Positions 1 through 5,517 of a DNA stretch of 5,994 bases are shown piece after piece. The DNA is taken from NCBI GenBank assembly GCA_023428085.1, contig JAEYZK010000278.1:1-5994 (forward strand), in the 5' to 3' direction. The stretch is from Pseudomonadota bacterium. Its GTDB lineage: Bacteria > Myxococcota > Myxococcia > Myxococcales > Anaeromyxobacteraceae. The stretch's first letter is position 1; each line of letters begins with the position of its first letter. Made by a program: the position numbers and the translations under genes. The notes below the pieces were generated by a model. The model saw only the letters and a list, made by a program, of their open reading frames with translations, was not told the DNA's origin and ran no database searches.

Positions 1-2209
1 CCTCGGTGCGGAGCACCTGCGCCGGGTGGGCCGACGTCCGGGCGCGCGCGAGCAGCGCGTGCGCGGCGTCGAGCTGCCCGGCGGCGGCGCGTGCCCGCGC
101 CGCGAAGAGGAGGAGGGCCCCGTCCTGCGGGCGGCGCGCCACGGCGGCCTCGAGCACCTCGAGCGCCTCGGAGGTCCGCTCGAGCGCCTCCAGCGCGTCC
201 GAGAGCGTCATCGCCGGAAGGCCGGAGAGCCCGCCCTGGCGCCGCTCCCGCCAGCGCAGGAGGTCGAGCCCCTCCTCCACGCGGCCCAGGGAGCGCGCCG
301 CGCGGAACAGCGACTCGGCGTGGTGCTCCTCCGCCCAGCCCAGGCACGCGGCGGCGCGGTACGCGCGCAGGGCCCGGGTCCGGTCGCGCTCCCACTCGAG
401 GTGGCCCAGCAGGCGGTACACGGCCGGATCATGGGGCAGCGCACGGAGGAGCCTGCGGACCAGCCCCTCGACCTCGGGCCGCGTGCGGGCGTCGAGCCGG
501 ATCGCCTCCGCCAGCACGAGCGAGAGCAGCGGGTGCGGGGCCCGCGCGCGCTCCGCGCGCAGGTACTCGACCCGCGCGAGGTGGCGCCCCAGCTCCGCGA
601 GCGACGCCTGCCGCGAGAGGCGGAGGTTGACGTCGTCGGGGAACAGCGCGAGCAGCCGGTCCGTCGCCGCGAGGCGCGCCTCCTCGTCGGCGTCGTAGCC
701 GGCGAGGACCCGGTCCACGTGCAGCGCGAGCCGGTGGCCCGGCGCCGCCGCCGCGAGCGCGCGCCGGGCGGCGTCGGCCTCGTCGCGCCGGTGCGCGGCG
801 AGGGCGAGCTGGGCGCGGTGGTAGAGGTCGTAGAGGTGGGCGTCGGGCAGCTCCAGCCCCTCGAGCAGCGCGGCGCGGTCGCGCGGGACCATGACCGCGC
901 CCTGCGGACCGGTGGCGCGGTAGGCCTCGAGCCCCTCCGCGGAGAGCTCCGCGAGCACGCGGAAGTTGGAGTCCCGCAGGAGCAGCGTGCCGCGCGCCTC
1001 GTCGTAGCCGACGACCGCCTGGAGGTGACCGCTCCCCGGGTCGATCGTCGCGAGCGAGAACGGCAGCCCGCGATCGACGAGCGCCCGGGCCGCGTCCCAG
1101 GTCACGGTGAATTCCCGGACCACGAACCCCTGCTCCTCGGCCCACTGGCGCTGGGCCCAGTCGGGCGTGCCGTCGTAGCAGATCTTCTCGGCGACCTCGA
1201 GGTGGCGGGCCTCGACCCCGTGGAACAGCGAGAGCGCGGTGAGCGTCGCCGGCGCGCAGGTCTTGTCGTGCTGGCGCACGAACGGGACCTGCAGCACGCG
1301 GCGGGGCCCCTGCTGCCCGGCCTCGAGGCGCGCCGCGAGCTTCTCGTGGAACGGGTTCCGCGAGGCCTTCGCGAGCCGGATCGTGCCGTCCCGGTCGCCG
1401 CGGCGCCAGGCGAGGTCGGAGCGGCGGCGGGCCAGGTACTCGACCAGGGCGCGGTTCCGCAGCGGGCTCCAGGCCTCGACGCGATCGAGCGTGGCCTCGG
1501 CGCCGGCGACGTCCTCCCGCGCCTCCTGGAGCTGCGCCAGCGCCCAGCCGATCGAGGCGCTCTCGAACCGCTCCATGCCCTCGCCGAGCAGGGCGAGCGC
1601 CTCGTCGTCGCGCCCGAGCAGGGCGAGGAGATCGGCCCGGGCCTCCAGCGCCGGGCGGTACGACGGCTTGAGCCGGCTCGCCTCCTCGGCCGCCGCGAGC
1701 GCGCCCGCGGAGTCGTCGGCGTACCGGAGGACGTGGGCGCGCTCGATCCGGATCCAGGCGCTCCCGGGGTCCATCCGCTCCGCGCGCGCGAGCAGGCGCT
1801 CCGCCTCGGGGAAGTCCTTCAGCATCGCCGCGGTGCTCGCCGCGAACGCCACCAGCTCCGCCCCGCCCTCCCCGGTCCCCTCCGCCTCGTCCACGCGGCC
1901 GCGGAGCAGGGACTGGGCCGCGTAGGGCCCGAGGCGCGCGCGCACGGCCCACCCGATCCAGTACCAGGCGCGGTGCGAGGCGGGGTGGAGCCGGCGGAGC
2001 CCCAGGTGGCAGCGGATGGCGCGCGGCTGATCGCCGAGCTGCATCCACAGGCGGCCGGCGAGGATCCGGGCGTCGAGCCCGGACCAGCCCGCGAACGGTC
2101 CGAGCGGCGCGGCGGCGCGCCAGGCCTGGAGGAAGAGGCCCAGATCGTACAGGCGCTGGACCTCGCCCAGCACCTCGGCCTGCGTCCCGCGATCGATCGT
2201 CTGGACCAT
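1..2209 (-). CDS. TPR-repeat protein with internal C39-like cysteine peptidase domain (3' end beyond window)
   Basis: The frame starts at ATG 2209 and is open to the left window edge, giving 736 visible codons with no stop, so the C-terminus is missing. Residues about 120-250 contain TPR-like helical pairs (for example the stretch ending AERMDPGS and the next ending SRLKPSY). Residues about 303-445 form a C39-like papain-fold peptidase: VPFVRQHDKTCAPATL gives oxyanion Gln313 and nucleophile Cys318, SGHLQAVVGY gives His395, and LLRDSN gives Asp413. TPR-like repeats resume from about 459 to the edge. The N-terminus (MVQTIDRGTQAEV) has no signal peptide and I see no membrane segment, so a cytoplasmic protein is inferred. 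C39 domains classically cut double-Gly leader peptides within ABC transporters, but no transporter or ATPase domain is visible here. The TPRs would suit substrate or partner binding. The substrate is unknown. The start is supported by a G-rich stretch just upstream and the divergent neighbour; the SD is weak. Confidence 0.85.
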   Translation of the reverse strand, partial: MVQTIDRGTQAEVLGEVQRLYDLGLFLQAWRAAAPLGPFAGWSGLDARILAGRLWMQLGDQPRAIRCHLGLRRLHPASHRAWYWIGWAVRARLGPYAAQSLLRGRVDEAEGTGEGGAELVAFAASTAAMLKDFPEAERLLARAERMDPGSAWIRIERAHVLRYADDSAGALAAAEEASRLKPSYRPALEARADLLALLGRDDEALALLGEGMERFESASIGWALAQLQEAREDVAGAEATLDRVEAWSPLRNRALVEYLARRRSDLAWRRGDRDGTIRLAKASRNPFHEKLAARLEAGQQGPRRVLQVPFVRQHDKTCAPATLTALSLFHGVEARHLEVAEKICYDGTPDWAQRQWAEEQGFVVREFTVTWDAARALVDRGLPFSLATIDPGSGHLQAVVGYDEARGTLLLRDSNFRVLAELSAEGLEAYRATGPQGAVMVPRDRAALLEGLELPDAHLYDLYHRAQLALAAHRRDEADAARRALAAAAPGHRLALHVDRVLAGYDADEEARLAATDRLLALFPDDVNLRLSRQASLAELGRHLARVEYLRAERARAPHPLLSLVLAEAIRLDARTRPEVEGLVRRLLRALPHDPAVYRLLGHLEWERDRTRALRAYRAAACLGWAEEHHAESLFRAARSLGRVEEGLDLLRWRERRQGGLSGLPAMTLSDALEALERTSEALEVLEAAVARRPQDGALLLFAARARAAAGQLDAAHALLARARTSAHPAQVLRTE

Positions 2210-2226
2210 CGGGCCCCCCGCGGGCG

Positions 2227-2232
2227 AGTCTA
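2227..2232 (-). promoter_or_regulatory. Candidate -10 element for the TPR-C39 peptidase gene
   Basis: Read on the minus strand, TAGACT matches the sigma-70 -10 consensus at 4 of 6 positions. It ends 17 nt before the ATG at 2209, which would give a leader of only about 10 nt. No convincing -35 hexamer is visible at 16-18 nt spacing in the surrounding GC-only sequence. The call rests on position in a short divergent gap and on the rarity of A/T-containing hexamers here. Confidence 0.35.
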
Positions 2233-2260
2233 GCGCGCGGCCCGCGCCCCGCGGGCACCG

Positions 2261-2266
2261 TAGAAT
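2261..2266 (+). promoter_or_regulatory. Candidate -10 element for the CoiA-like gene, possibly leaderless
   Basis: TAGAAT matches TATAAT at 5 of 6 positions. It ends 8 nt before the ATG at 2275, so a start site 6-8 nt downstream of it would fall on or immediately before the start codon. Consistent with this, only a poor SD-like GGGA (2268-2271) precedes the ATG. No -35 hexamer is recognisable at the usual distance. Confidence 0.45.
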
Positions 2267-2274
2267 CGGGACGC

Positions 2275-3330
2275 ATGCCGCGTCGGACGACCCGGACCCA
2301 CGTCGCCTCCGGCGCACGCACCACGGCGCGCGGCGCCGGCGTCCAGCTCGCCTGGGCCCTCGACCGCGCCGGCGCGAAGGTGCGCGCGGCCCGGCTCGCG
2401 CCCGCCGATCGCCGCGCCCGCGCGCCGTTCACCTGCCTCGGCTGCGGCGAGGAGCTCGTCCCGCACCTCGGCCGGATCCGGACGCCGCACTTCGCGCACC
2501 GCCCGGGCTCGTCGTGTCCGCTCACCGCGCCCGAGACCGCGCTCCACCTGGACGCCAAGGAGCGGCTCCTCGCGCTGTGCGAGGACGCCTTCGCCGGGCG
2601 GCGCCGGGTCCTCGCCCGGGCGCGGTGCCCGGACTGCCGCCGCGGCGCGCCGCTCGAGCTCGGCGCGCTCGGCGACCGGGCGCGCGCGGAGGCCGCGGTC
2701 GGGCCGCTCCGGGCGGACGTCCTCGTGCTCGCGGGGGACCGGCCGGCGCTCGCGATCGAGGTGCTCGTCACGCACGCCGTCGAGCCGGAGAAGGAGGCGG
2801 CGCTCGCGGTCGCCGGCGTGCCGGCGATCGAGGTGGATGCACAGGAGGAATGGGAGCGCGTGGACGCGGACGGGACGGTCGAGATCGCCTGCGCGCGCAG
2901 CCTCGGGTTTCCCCGGTGCGACGCGTGCCGGACGCGCGCCCGGGCGGACGCGGAGCGCGATCGGGGCGGCGAGGCGGCGGAGATCGCCGAGCTCGAGTCG
3001 TACCGCGCGCGGGGGCTCCTCCGCCCCCAGGCCCCCCGCGCTGGAGCGCGGGCGCCCGCCGGGCCCGACGCCCCGCTCTCGCCCGCGGAGCGGGAGGGCC
3101 TCGAACGGGAGTTCCGGTGCCCGGACTGCGGCGAGACGACGCTGGTGGGCGGTGCCCGGATCGTCTGGCACGGTTGCGCAGGTGGCGCGAGCGGGTCGAG
3201 CAACCTGCCCGGTCGGCCCGTCGCCTGGCGGGGATACGATGGCTCGATCGTGCGGCTCGGGTGGTGGGCGCCCAGGGCCAGGCCGGCGCCGCCTCGGGGC
3301 GTTCCGCCCCATGCTCGAAAACCGCGCTGA
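2275..3330 (+). CDS. CoiA-like protein with zinc-binding clusters and predicted PD-(D/E)XK-type nuclease core
   Basis: This 351-aa protein resembles the competence protein CoiA family. Its N-terminal region has a C-x2-C pair (Cys54, Cys57) followed by PHFAH (His72, His75) and Cys81, the family's signature Cys/His pattern next to a helix (about 85-105). The next part contains C-x2-C (118/121), then RADVLVL (Asp148) and LAIEVLVTH (Glu162). This beta-strand D...E arrangement is the core of a PD-(D/E)XK-like fold, although the usual E-x-K position is Val164-region hydrophobic rather than Lys or Gln. A further C-x2-C (215/218) and a C-terminal zinc-ribbon-like set (Cys282, Cys285, His299, Cys301) follow. 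The last 50 residues are Gly/Pro/Arg-rich and look unstructured. CoiA proteins act in DNA processing during transformation in Firmicutes; in this lineage the role is unproven. The gene is divergent from the TPR-C39 gene with a 65-bp gap. Start chosen at the first ATG beside the -10 element. Confidence 0.75.
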   Translation: MPRRTTRTHVASGARTTARGAGVQLAWALDRAGAKVRAARLAPADRRARAPFTCLGCGEELVPHLGRIRTPHFAHRPGSSCPLTAPETALHLDAKERLLALCEDAFAGRRRVLARARCPDCRRGAPLELGALGDRARAEAAVGPLRADVLVLAGDRPALAIEVLVTHAVEPEKEAALAVAGVPAIEVDAQEEWERVDADGTVEIACARSLGFPRCDACRTRARADAERDRGGEAAEIAELESYRARGLLRPQAPRAGARAPAGPDAPLSPAEREGLEREFRCPDCGETTLVGGARIVWHGCAGGASGSSNLPGRPVAWRGYDGSIVRLGWWAPRARPAPPRGVPPHARKPR

Positions 3331-3369
3331 TCGCGGGCAGTTCGGAACGGACGCCACCTCCGCCCTCCC

Positions 3370-3398
3370 TTGCCGGATGTCGGCCGTTGTGCTAGATG
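3370..3398 (+). promoter_or_regulatory. Candidate sigma-70 promoter of the rpsB-tsf unit
   Basis: TTGCCG (3370-3375) is followed after 17 nt by TAGATG (3393-3398). The -35 matches TTGACA at 4 of 6 positions and the -10 matches TATAAT at 3 of 6, with ideal spacing and a comparatively A/T-rich patch. A start near 3405 would give a leader of about 180 nt. A weaker alternative -10, TAAATT at 3459-3464, has no matching -35. Confidence 0.4.
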
Positions 3399-3431
3399 AC
3401 CGTCCCTTCGCGGTGCAGATCCGGCCGTGAA

Positions 3432-3451
3432 CCCGCGCTCGCAGAGGCGGG
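3432..3451 (+). promoter_or_regulatory. Bulged 8-bp hairpin in the rpsB leader
   Basis: CCCGC (3432-3436) pairs with GCGGG (3447-3451) and CTC (3438-3440) pairs with GAG (3444-3446). G3437 is bulged and the loop is GCA. It is not followed by a T-tract, so it is not a terminator. A role as an autoregulatory or stabilising leader structure is only inferred from its place between promoter and start codon. Confidence 0.35.
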
Positions 3452-3490
3452 CTGGACGTAAATTCACACACTCCCCGAGCACGGCGCGCT

Positions 3491-3504
3491 CCGGTGCTCA
3501 CCGG
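3491..3504 (+). repeat. 14-bp inverted repeat in the rpsB leader
   Basis: CCGGTG and CACCGG flank a CT centre, forming either a near-perfect palindromic protein site in DNA or a 5-bp stem with a GCTC tetraloop in RNA. It lies about 80 nt upstream of the rpsB start. In sequence of this GC content, short palindromes arise readily by chance. Confidence 0.3.
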
Positions 3505-3573
3505 TGGAACGGCCCTCACGGCGTCCGATCGGCGTGCGGCGCGCCGGTTCAGGCTGGGAGTGGCGGACAAACC

Positions 3574-3577
3574 GGAG
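3574..3577 (+). promoter_or_regulatory. Ribosome-binding site of rpsB
   Basis: GGAG lies 5 nt before the ATG at 3583. The internal candidate starts at ATG 3676 and ATG 3715 have no comparable SD at proper spacing. This site therefore decides in favour of the long form of S2. Confidence 0.65.
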
Positions 3578-3582
3578 ATCAC

Positions 3583-4626
3583 ATGGAGACGCAGGAGCAG
3601 ACCCCGCAGCCGACGCCCATCCCCCCGCCCGCCCCCGACGCCGCGCCGGCCCCCGAGGCCGCGCCCGCCGACGCGATGGCGGCCGCCCTCGGTCAGGGCG
3701 GCACGGCCATCACGATGAAGCAGCTCCTCGAGGCCGGCGTCCACTTCGGACACCAGACCAAGCGCTGGAACCCGAAGATGAAGCCGTACATCTTCGGGGC
3801 GCGCAACGGCATCTACATCATCGACCTGCAGAAGACGGTCGGCCTCGCCCGCAACGCGCTCCGGTTCGTGTCGGACGCCGTGGCGCGCGGCGGCTCGGTC
3901 CTCTTCATCGGGACGAAGAAGCAGGCCCAGGACGCCATCCGCGAGGAGGCGGCCCGCAGCGGCATGTTCTACGTCACCAACCGGTGGCTGGGCGGCACGC
4001 TCACCAACTTCAAGACGGTGAAGCAGGGCATCGATCGGCTGAAGACGATCGAGAAGATGAAGGAGGACGGCACCTACGAGCGCCTCCCGAAGAAGGAGGT
4101 CGCCGCCCTCGAGCGCGAGCGCGAGAAGCTCGAGAAGAACCTGGGCGGCATCAAGGAGCTCACCCGCCTCCCTTCGGCCCTCTTCGTGATCGACACGAAG
4201 AAGGAGCACATCGCCGTCCACGAGGCGAACCGCCTCGGCATCCCGGTCGTCGCGGTGGTGGACACCAACTGCGATCCCGAGGGGATCGACTACGTCATCC
4301 CCGGCAACGACGACGCCATCCGCTCGATCCGGCTCTTCACGGGCAAGATCGCCGAGGCGTGCATCGAGGGCCGGGGCCGGTACTCGGCCTGGGTGGCCGA
4401 GCACGGCCGCGACGAGCGGCGGGACGGCGAGGAGGATCGCGACGCGGCCAGCGAGCGCGGCATGAAGGACCGGCGGGATCGCCGGGACCGCCGCGGTGGC
4501 CCGCGTCGCGGCGATCGCGAGCGGGAGCGCCCGGATCGCGGGTCGCTCTCCGCCGACGTCGAGGTGGTCCGCAAGGGCGAGGTCGCCCCGGTCGAGGCCG
4601 CCGCCGCCGGCGAGGCCAAGGAATAG
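3583..4626 (+). CDS. rpsB: 30S ribosomal protein S2 (uS2), long form with N- and C-terminal extensions
   Basis: S2 sits at the head-body junction of the small ribosomal subunit and helps recruit bS1. The conserved core runs from about residue 43 to 268 and contains the family hallmarks: ITMKQLLEAGVHFGHQTKRW near the start, MKPYIFGARNGIYIIDL, LFIGTKKQAQ, VTNRWLGGTLTNFKT, a central coiled-coil stretch (about 150-190), LFVIDTKKEHIAV and GIPVVAVVDTNCDP followed by the GNDDAIRSI motif. The total of 347 aa compares with about 240 in Escherichia coli. The excess is a Pro/Ala-rich N-terminus (residues 1-42) and a highly charged tail from about 270 with RRDRRDRRGGPRRG and a final Ala/Glu-rich segment. 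ATG 3583 was chosen for its SD; GTG 3427 gives non-S2 residues and internal ATGs lack SDs. It is followed by tsf, the classic partner, after 158 bp. Confidence 0.97.
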   Translation: METQEQTPQPTPIPPPAPDAAPAPEAAPADAMAAALGQGGTAITMKQLLEAGVHFGHQTKRWNPKMKPYIFGARNGIYIIDLQKTVGLARNALRFVSDAVARGGSVLFIGTKKQAQDAIREEAARSGMFYVTNRWLGGTLTNFKTVKQGIDRLKTIEKMKEDGTYERLPKKEVAALEREREKLEKNLGGIKELTRLPSALFVIDTKKEHIAVHEANRLGIPVVAVVDTNCDPEGIDYVIPGNDDAIRSIRLFTGKIAEACIEGRGRYSAWVAEHGRDERRDGEEDRDAASERGMKDRRDRRDRRGGPRRGDRERERPDRGSLSADVEVVRKGEVAPVEAAAAGEAKE

Positions 4627-4643
4627 AGGAACAGGCGAGCGCA

Positions 4644-4662
4644 GGCGCAGCTTTGCTGCGCC
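4644..4662 (+). promoter_or_regulatory. First hairpin in the rpsB-tsf gap
   Basis: GGCGCAGC (4644-4651) and GCTGCGCC (4655-4662) form a perfect 8-bp stem with a TTT loop, 17 nt after the rpsB stop codon. No T-tract follows. GCGAGCG-type direct repeats flank it (4636-4642 and 4664-4672). It could protect the rpsB message end or be part of a dispersed repeat. Confidence 0.5.
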
Positions 4663-4680
4663 GGAGCGAGCGGGGGGCGC

Positions 4681-4707
4681 GGGGGGGCCGGCATCATCGG
4701 CCCCCCC
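4681..4707 (+). promoter_or_regulatory. Second, very stable hairpin in the rpsB-tsf gap
   Basis: A perfect 10-bp all-GC stem joins GGGGGGGCCG (4681-4690) to CGGCCCCCCC (4698-4707), with an optional extra G-T pair and a loop of 5-7 nt. It is not followed by a T-tract. The stability suggests a pause, processing or mRNA-stability element between the two cistrons; the function is inferred. Confidence 0.55.
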
Positions 4708-4719
4708 GATGAGATTGTC

Positions 4720-4741
4720 GGGCGGGCTGAGGGGCCCGCCC
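4720..4741 (+). terminator. Third hairpin in the rpsB-tsf gap, weak terminator or attenuator candidate
   Basis: GGGCGGGC (4720-4727) pairs perfectly with GCCCGCCC (4734-4741) around the loop TGAGGG. The only T-tract is a short TTT at 4749-4751 after a GC spacer, so full termination is unlikely. Partial termination lowering tsf relative to rpsB is possible. Confidence 0.35.
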
Positions 4742-4772
4742 CCGGGCGTTTAGGACGAATCACGAGAGAAAG

Positions 4773-4778
4773 AAGGAG
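4773..4778 (+). promoter_or_regulatory. Strong ribosome-binding site of tsf
   Basis: AAGGAG lies 6 nt before the GTG at 4785, a near-ideal SD in an A-rich patch within otherwise GC-rich sequence. It fixes GTG as the start codon and suggests that tsf is translated independently of rpsB. Confidence 0.8.
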
Positions 4779-4784
4779 AAGGCC

Positions 4785-5435
4785 GTGGCCGAGGTGACCG
4801 CGAAGATGGTGCAGGAGCTCCGCGAGAAGACGAGCGCGGGGATGATGGACTGCAAGAAGGCGCTGGCGGAGACCGGGGGCGACTTCGCGAAGGCGGAGGA
4901 GCTGCTCCGGAAGAAGGGGCTCTCCCGCGCGCAGAACAAGGCGGGGCGCATCGCCGCCGAGGGCGCGGTCGGCAGCTACATCCACCTGGGCGGCAAGATC
5001 GGCGTCCTCGTCGAGCTGAACTGCGAGACCGACTTCGTCGCGCGGACGGACGCCTTCCAGCAGCTCCTGAAGGACATCGCCATGCAGATCGCGGCCGCCA
5101 ACCCGACCTGGGTGAACCGCGAGGAGGTGCCCGCGGAGGTGATCGCGAAGGAGGTCGAGATCGCGAAGGAGCAGGTCCGCGACGGCAAGAAGCCGGAGGC
5201 GATCCTCGAGAAGATCGCGCAGGGCAAGATCGAGAAGTTCTACGAGCAGTTCTGCCTCGTCGACCAGCCGTTCGTGAAGGACGACAAGAAGAAGGTCTCG
5301 GAGATGCTGACCGAGGCCATCGCCAAGATCGGCGAGAACATCAAGGTCCGCCGCTTCGCGCGGTTCGTGCTGGGCGAGGGCCTCGAGAAGCGCAAGGACG
5401 ACCTCGCGGCCGAGGTCGCCAAGCTGGCGGAGTAG
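4785..5435 (+). CDS. tsf: Elongation factor Ts, short form
   Basis: EF-Ts is the cytoplasmic nucleotide exchange factor that releases GDP from EF-Tu during translation elongation. The protein has 216 aa. Its N-terminal UBA-like three-helix domain (about 3-50) carries VQELREKTSAGMMDCKKAL, matching the family's EF-Tu-contacting region. It is followed by the diagnostic NCETDFVART at about 79-88, where Thr82-Asp83-Phe84-Val85 is the TDFV motif that inserts into EF-Tu. The core region continues with a VRRFARFVLGEGL block near the C-terminus. It is shorter than the 283-aa E. coli protein and closer to the compact form known from Thermus (about 196 aa), implying a reduced core and coiled-coil part. 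The start is GTG 4785, supported by a strong SD. It is downstream of rpsB, probably co-transcribed at least partly, and closed by an intrinsic terminator. Confidence 0.97.
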   Translation: MAEVTAKMVQELREKTSAGMMDCKKALAETGGDFAKAEELLRKKGLSRAQNKAGRIAAEGAVGSYIHLGGKIGVLVELNCETDFVARTDAFQQLLKDIAMQIAAANPTWVNREEVPAEVIAKEVEIAKEQVRDGKKPEAILEKIAQGKIEKFYEQFCLVDQPFVKDDKKKVSEMLTEAIAKIGENIKVRRFARFVLGEGLEKRKDDLAAEVAKLAE

Positions 5436-5466
5436 CCGCCGATCGGCCCGAAACACCCTGAAGACC

Positions 5467-5506
5467 ACGACGCCCCGGGCCTGCAGGTCCGGGGCGTCGT
5501 TCGTTT
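5467..5506 (+). terminator. Intrinsic terminator after tsf
   Basis: A perfect 12-bp stem (5467-5478 with 5489-5500) extends inward by a G-T pair and two G-C pairs to a TGCA loop, about 15 bp in all. It is followed by TCGTTT, a modest T-tract. It lies 31 nt after the tsf stop. On the minus strand, serving the convergent Hsp20 gene, the tract after the stem is GGTCTTC, so bidirectional use would be weak. Confidence 0.8.
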
Positions 5507-5517
5507 GCGGTGCGCGG

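Larger units (their letters stand above)
3331..3582 (+). other. Non-coding region and presumed 5' leader of rpsB
   Basis: This stretch of about 250 bp lies between the CoiA-like stop and the rpsB start. It carries a candidate promoter (3370-3398), a bulged 8-bp hairpin (3432-3451), an inverted repeat (3491-3504), a 10-bp palindrome CGGCGCGCCG (3537-3546) and the rpsB ribosome-binding site (3574-3577). The rpsB frame is open back to GTG 3427, but the encoded residues do not resemble S2. I see no convincing gene and no obvious T-tract terminator for the CoiA-like gene, although a 5-bp stem (3322-3336) spans its stop codon. Confidence 0.6.

Noticed and set aside
26..2233. 735-aa plus-strand open frame opposite the TPR-C39 gene
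   Set aside because: Its translation is Arg/Glu/Leu/Pro-rich without domains, and the minus-strand frame shows a clear peptidase and TPRs. The open frame is a by-product of GC-rich codon use.
3212..3240. Possible promoter with TACGAT (3235-3240) inside the CoiA-like gene
   Set aside because: There is no -35 at usable spacing and it lies within coding sequence far from rpsB.
3296..3310. 6-bp GGGGCG/CGCCCC hairpin as a terminator of the CoiA-like gene
   Set aside because: It lies before the stop codon and no T-tract follows.
429..3482. 1017-aa minus-strand open frame spanning several genes
   Set aside because: It runs antisense to the CoiA-like gene and out of frame with the TPR-C39 gene, and its residues are low-complexity Ala/Arg/Gly/Pro.
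3427..3582. Extending rpsB upstream to GTG 3427
   Set aside because: The added residues do not resemble S2 and the ATG at 3583 has the SD. The stretch also contains the leader hairpins.
3494..3718. Small 74-codon GTG-start frame as an rpsB leader peptide
   Set aside because: It overlaps rpsB out of frame, has no good SD, and its composition is Arg/Pro shadow-like.
2230..4404. 724-aa minus-strand open frame antisense to rpsB and the CoiA-like gene
   Set aside because: It is the mirror of well-recognised coding sequence, with a repetitive Leu/Arg/Asp composition and no domain.
4290..5468. 392-aa minus-strand open frame antisense to rpsB and tsf
   Set aside because: It is a shadow of the rpsB tail and EF-Ts codons; the composition is Leu/Arg/Asp-rich without motifs.
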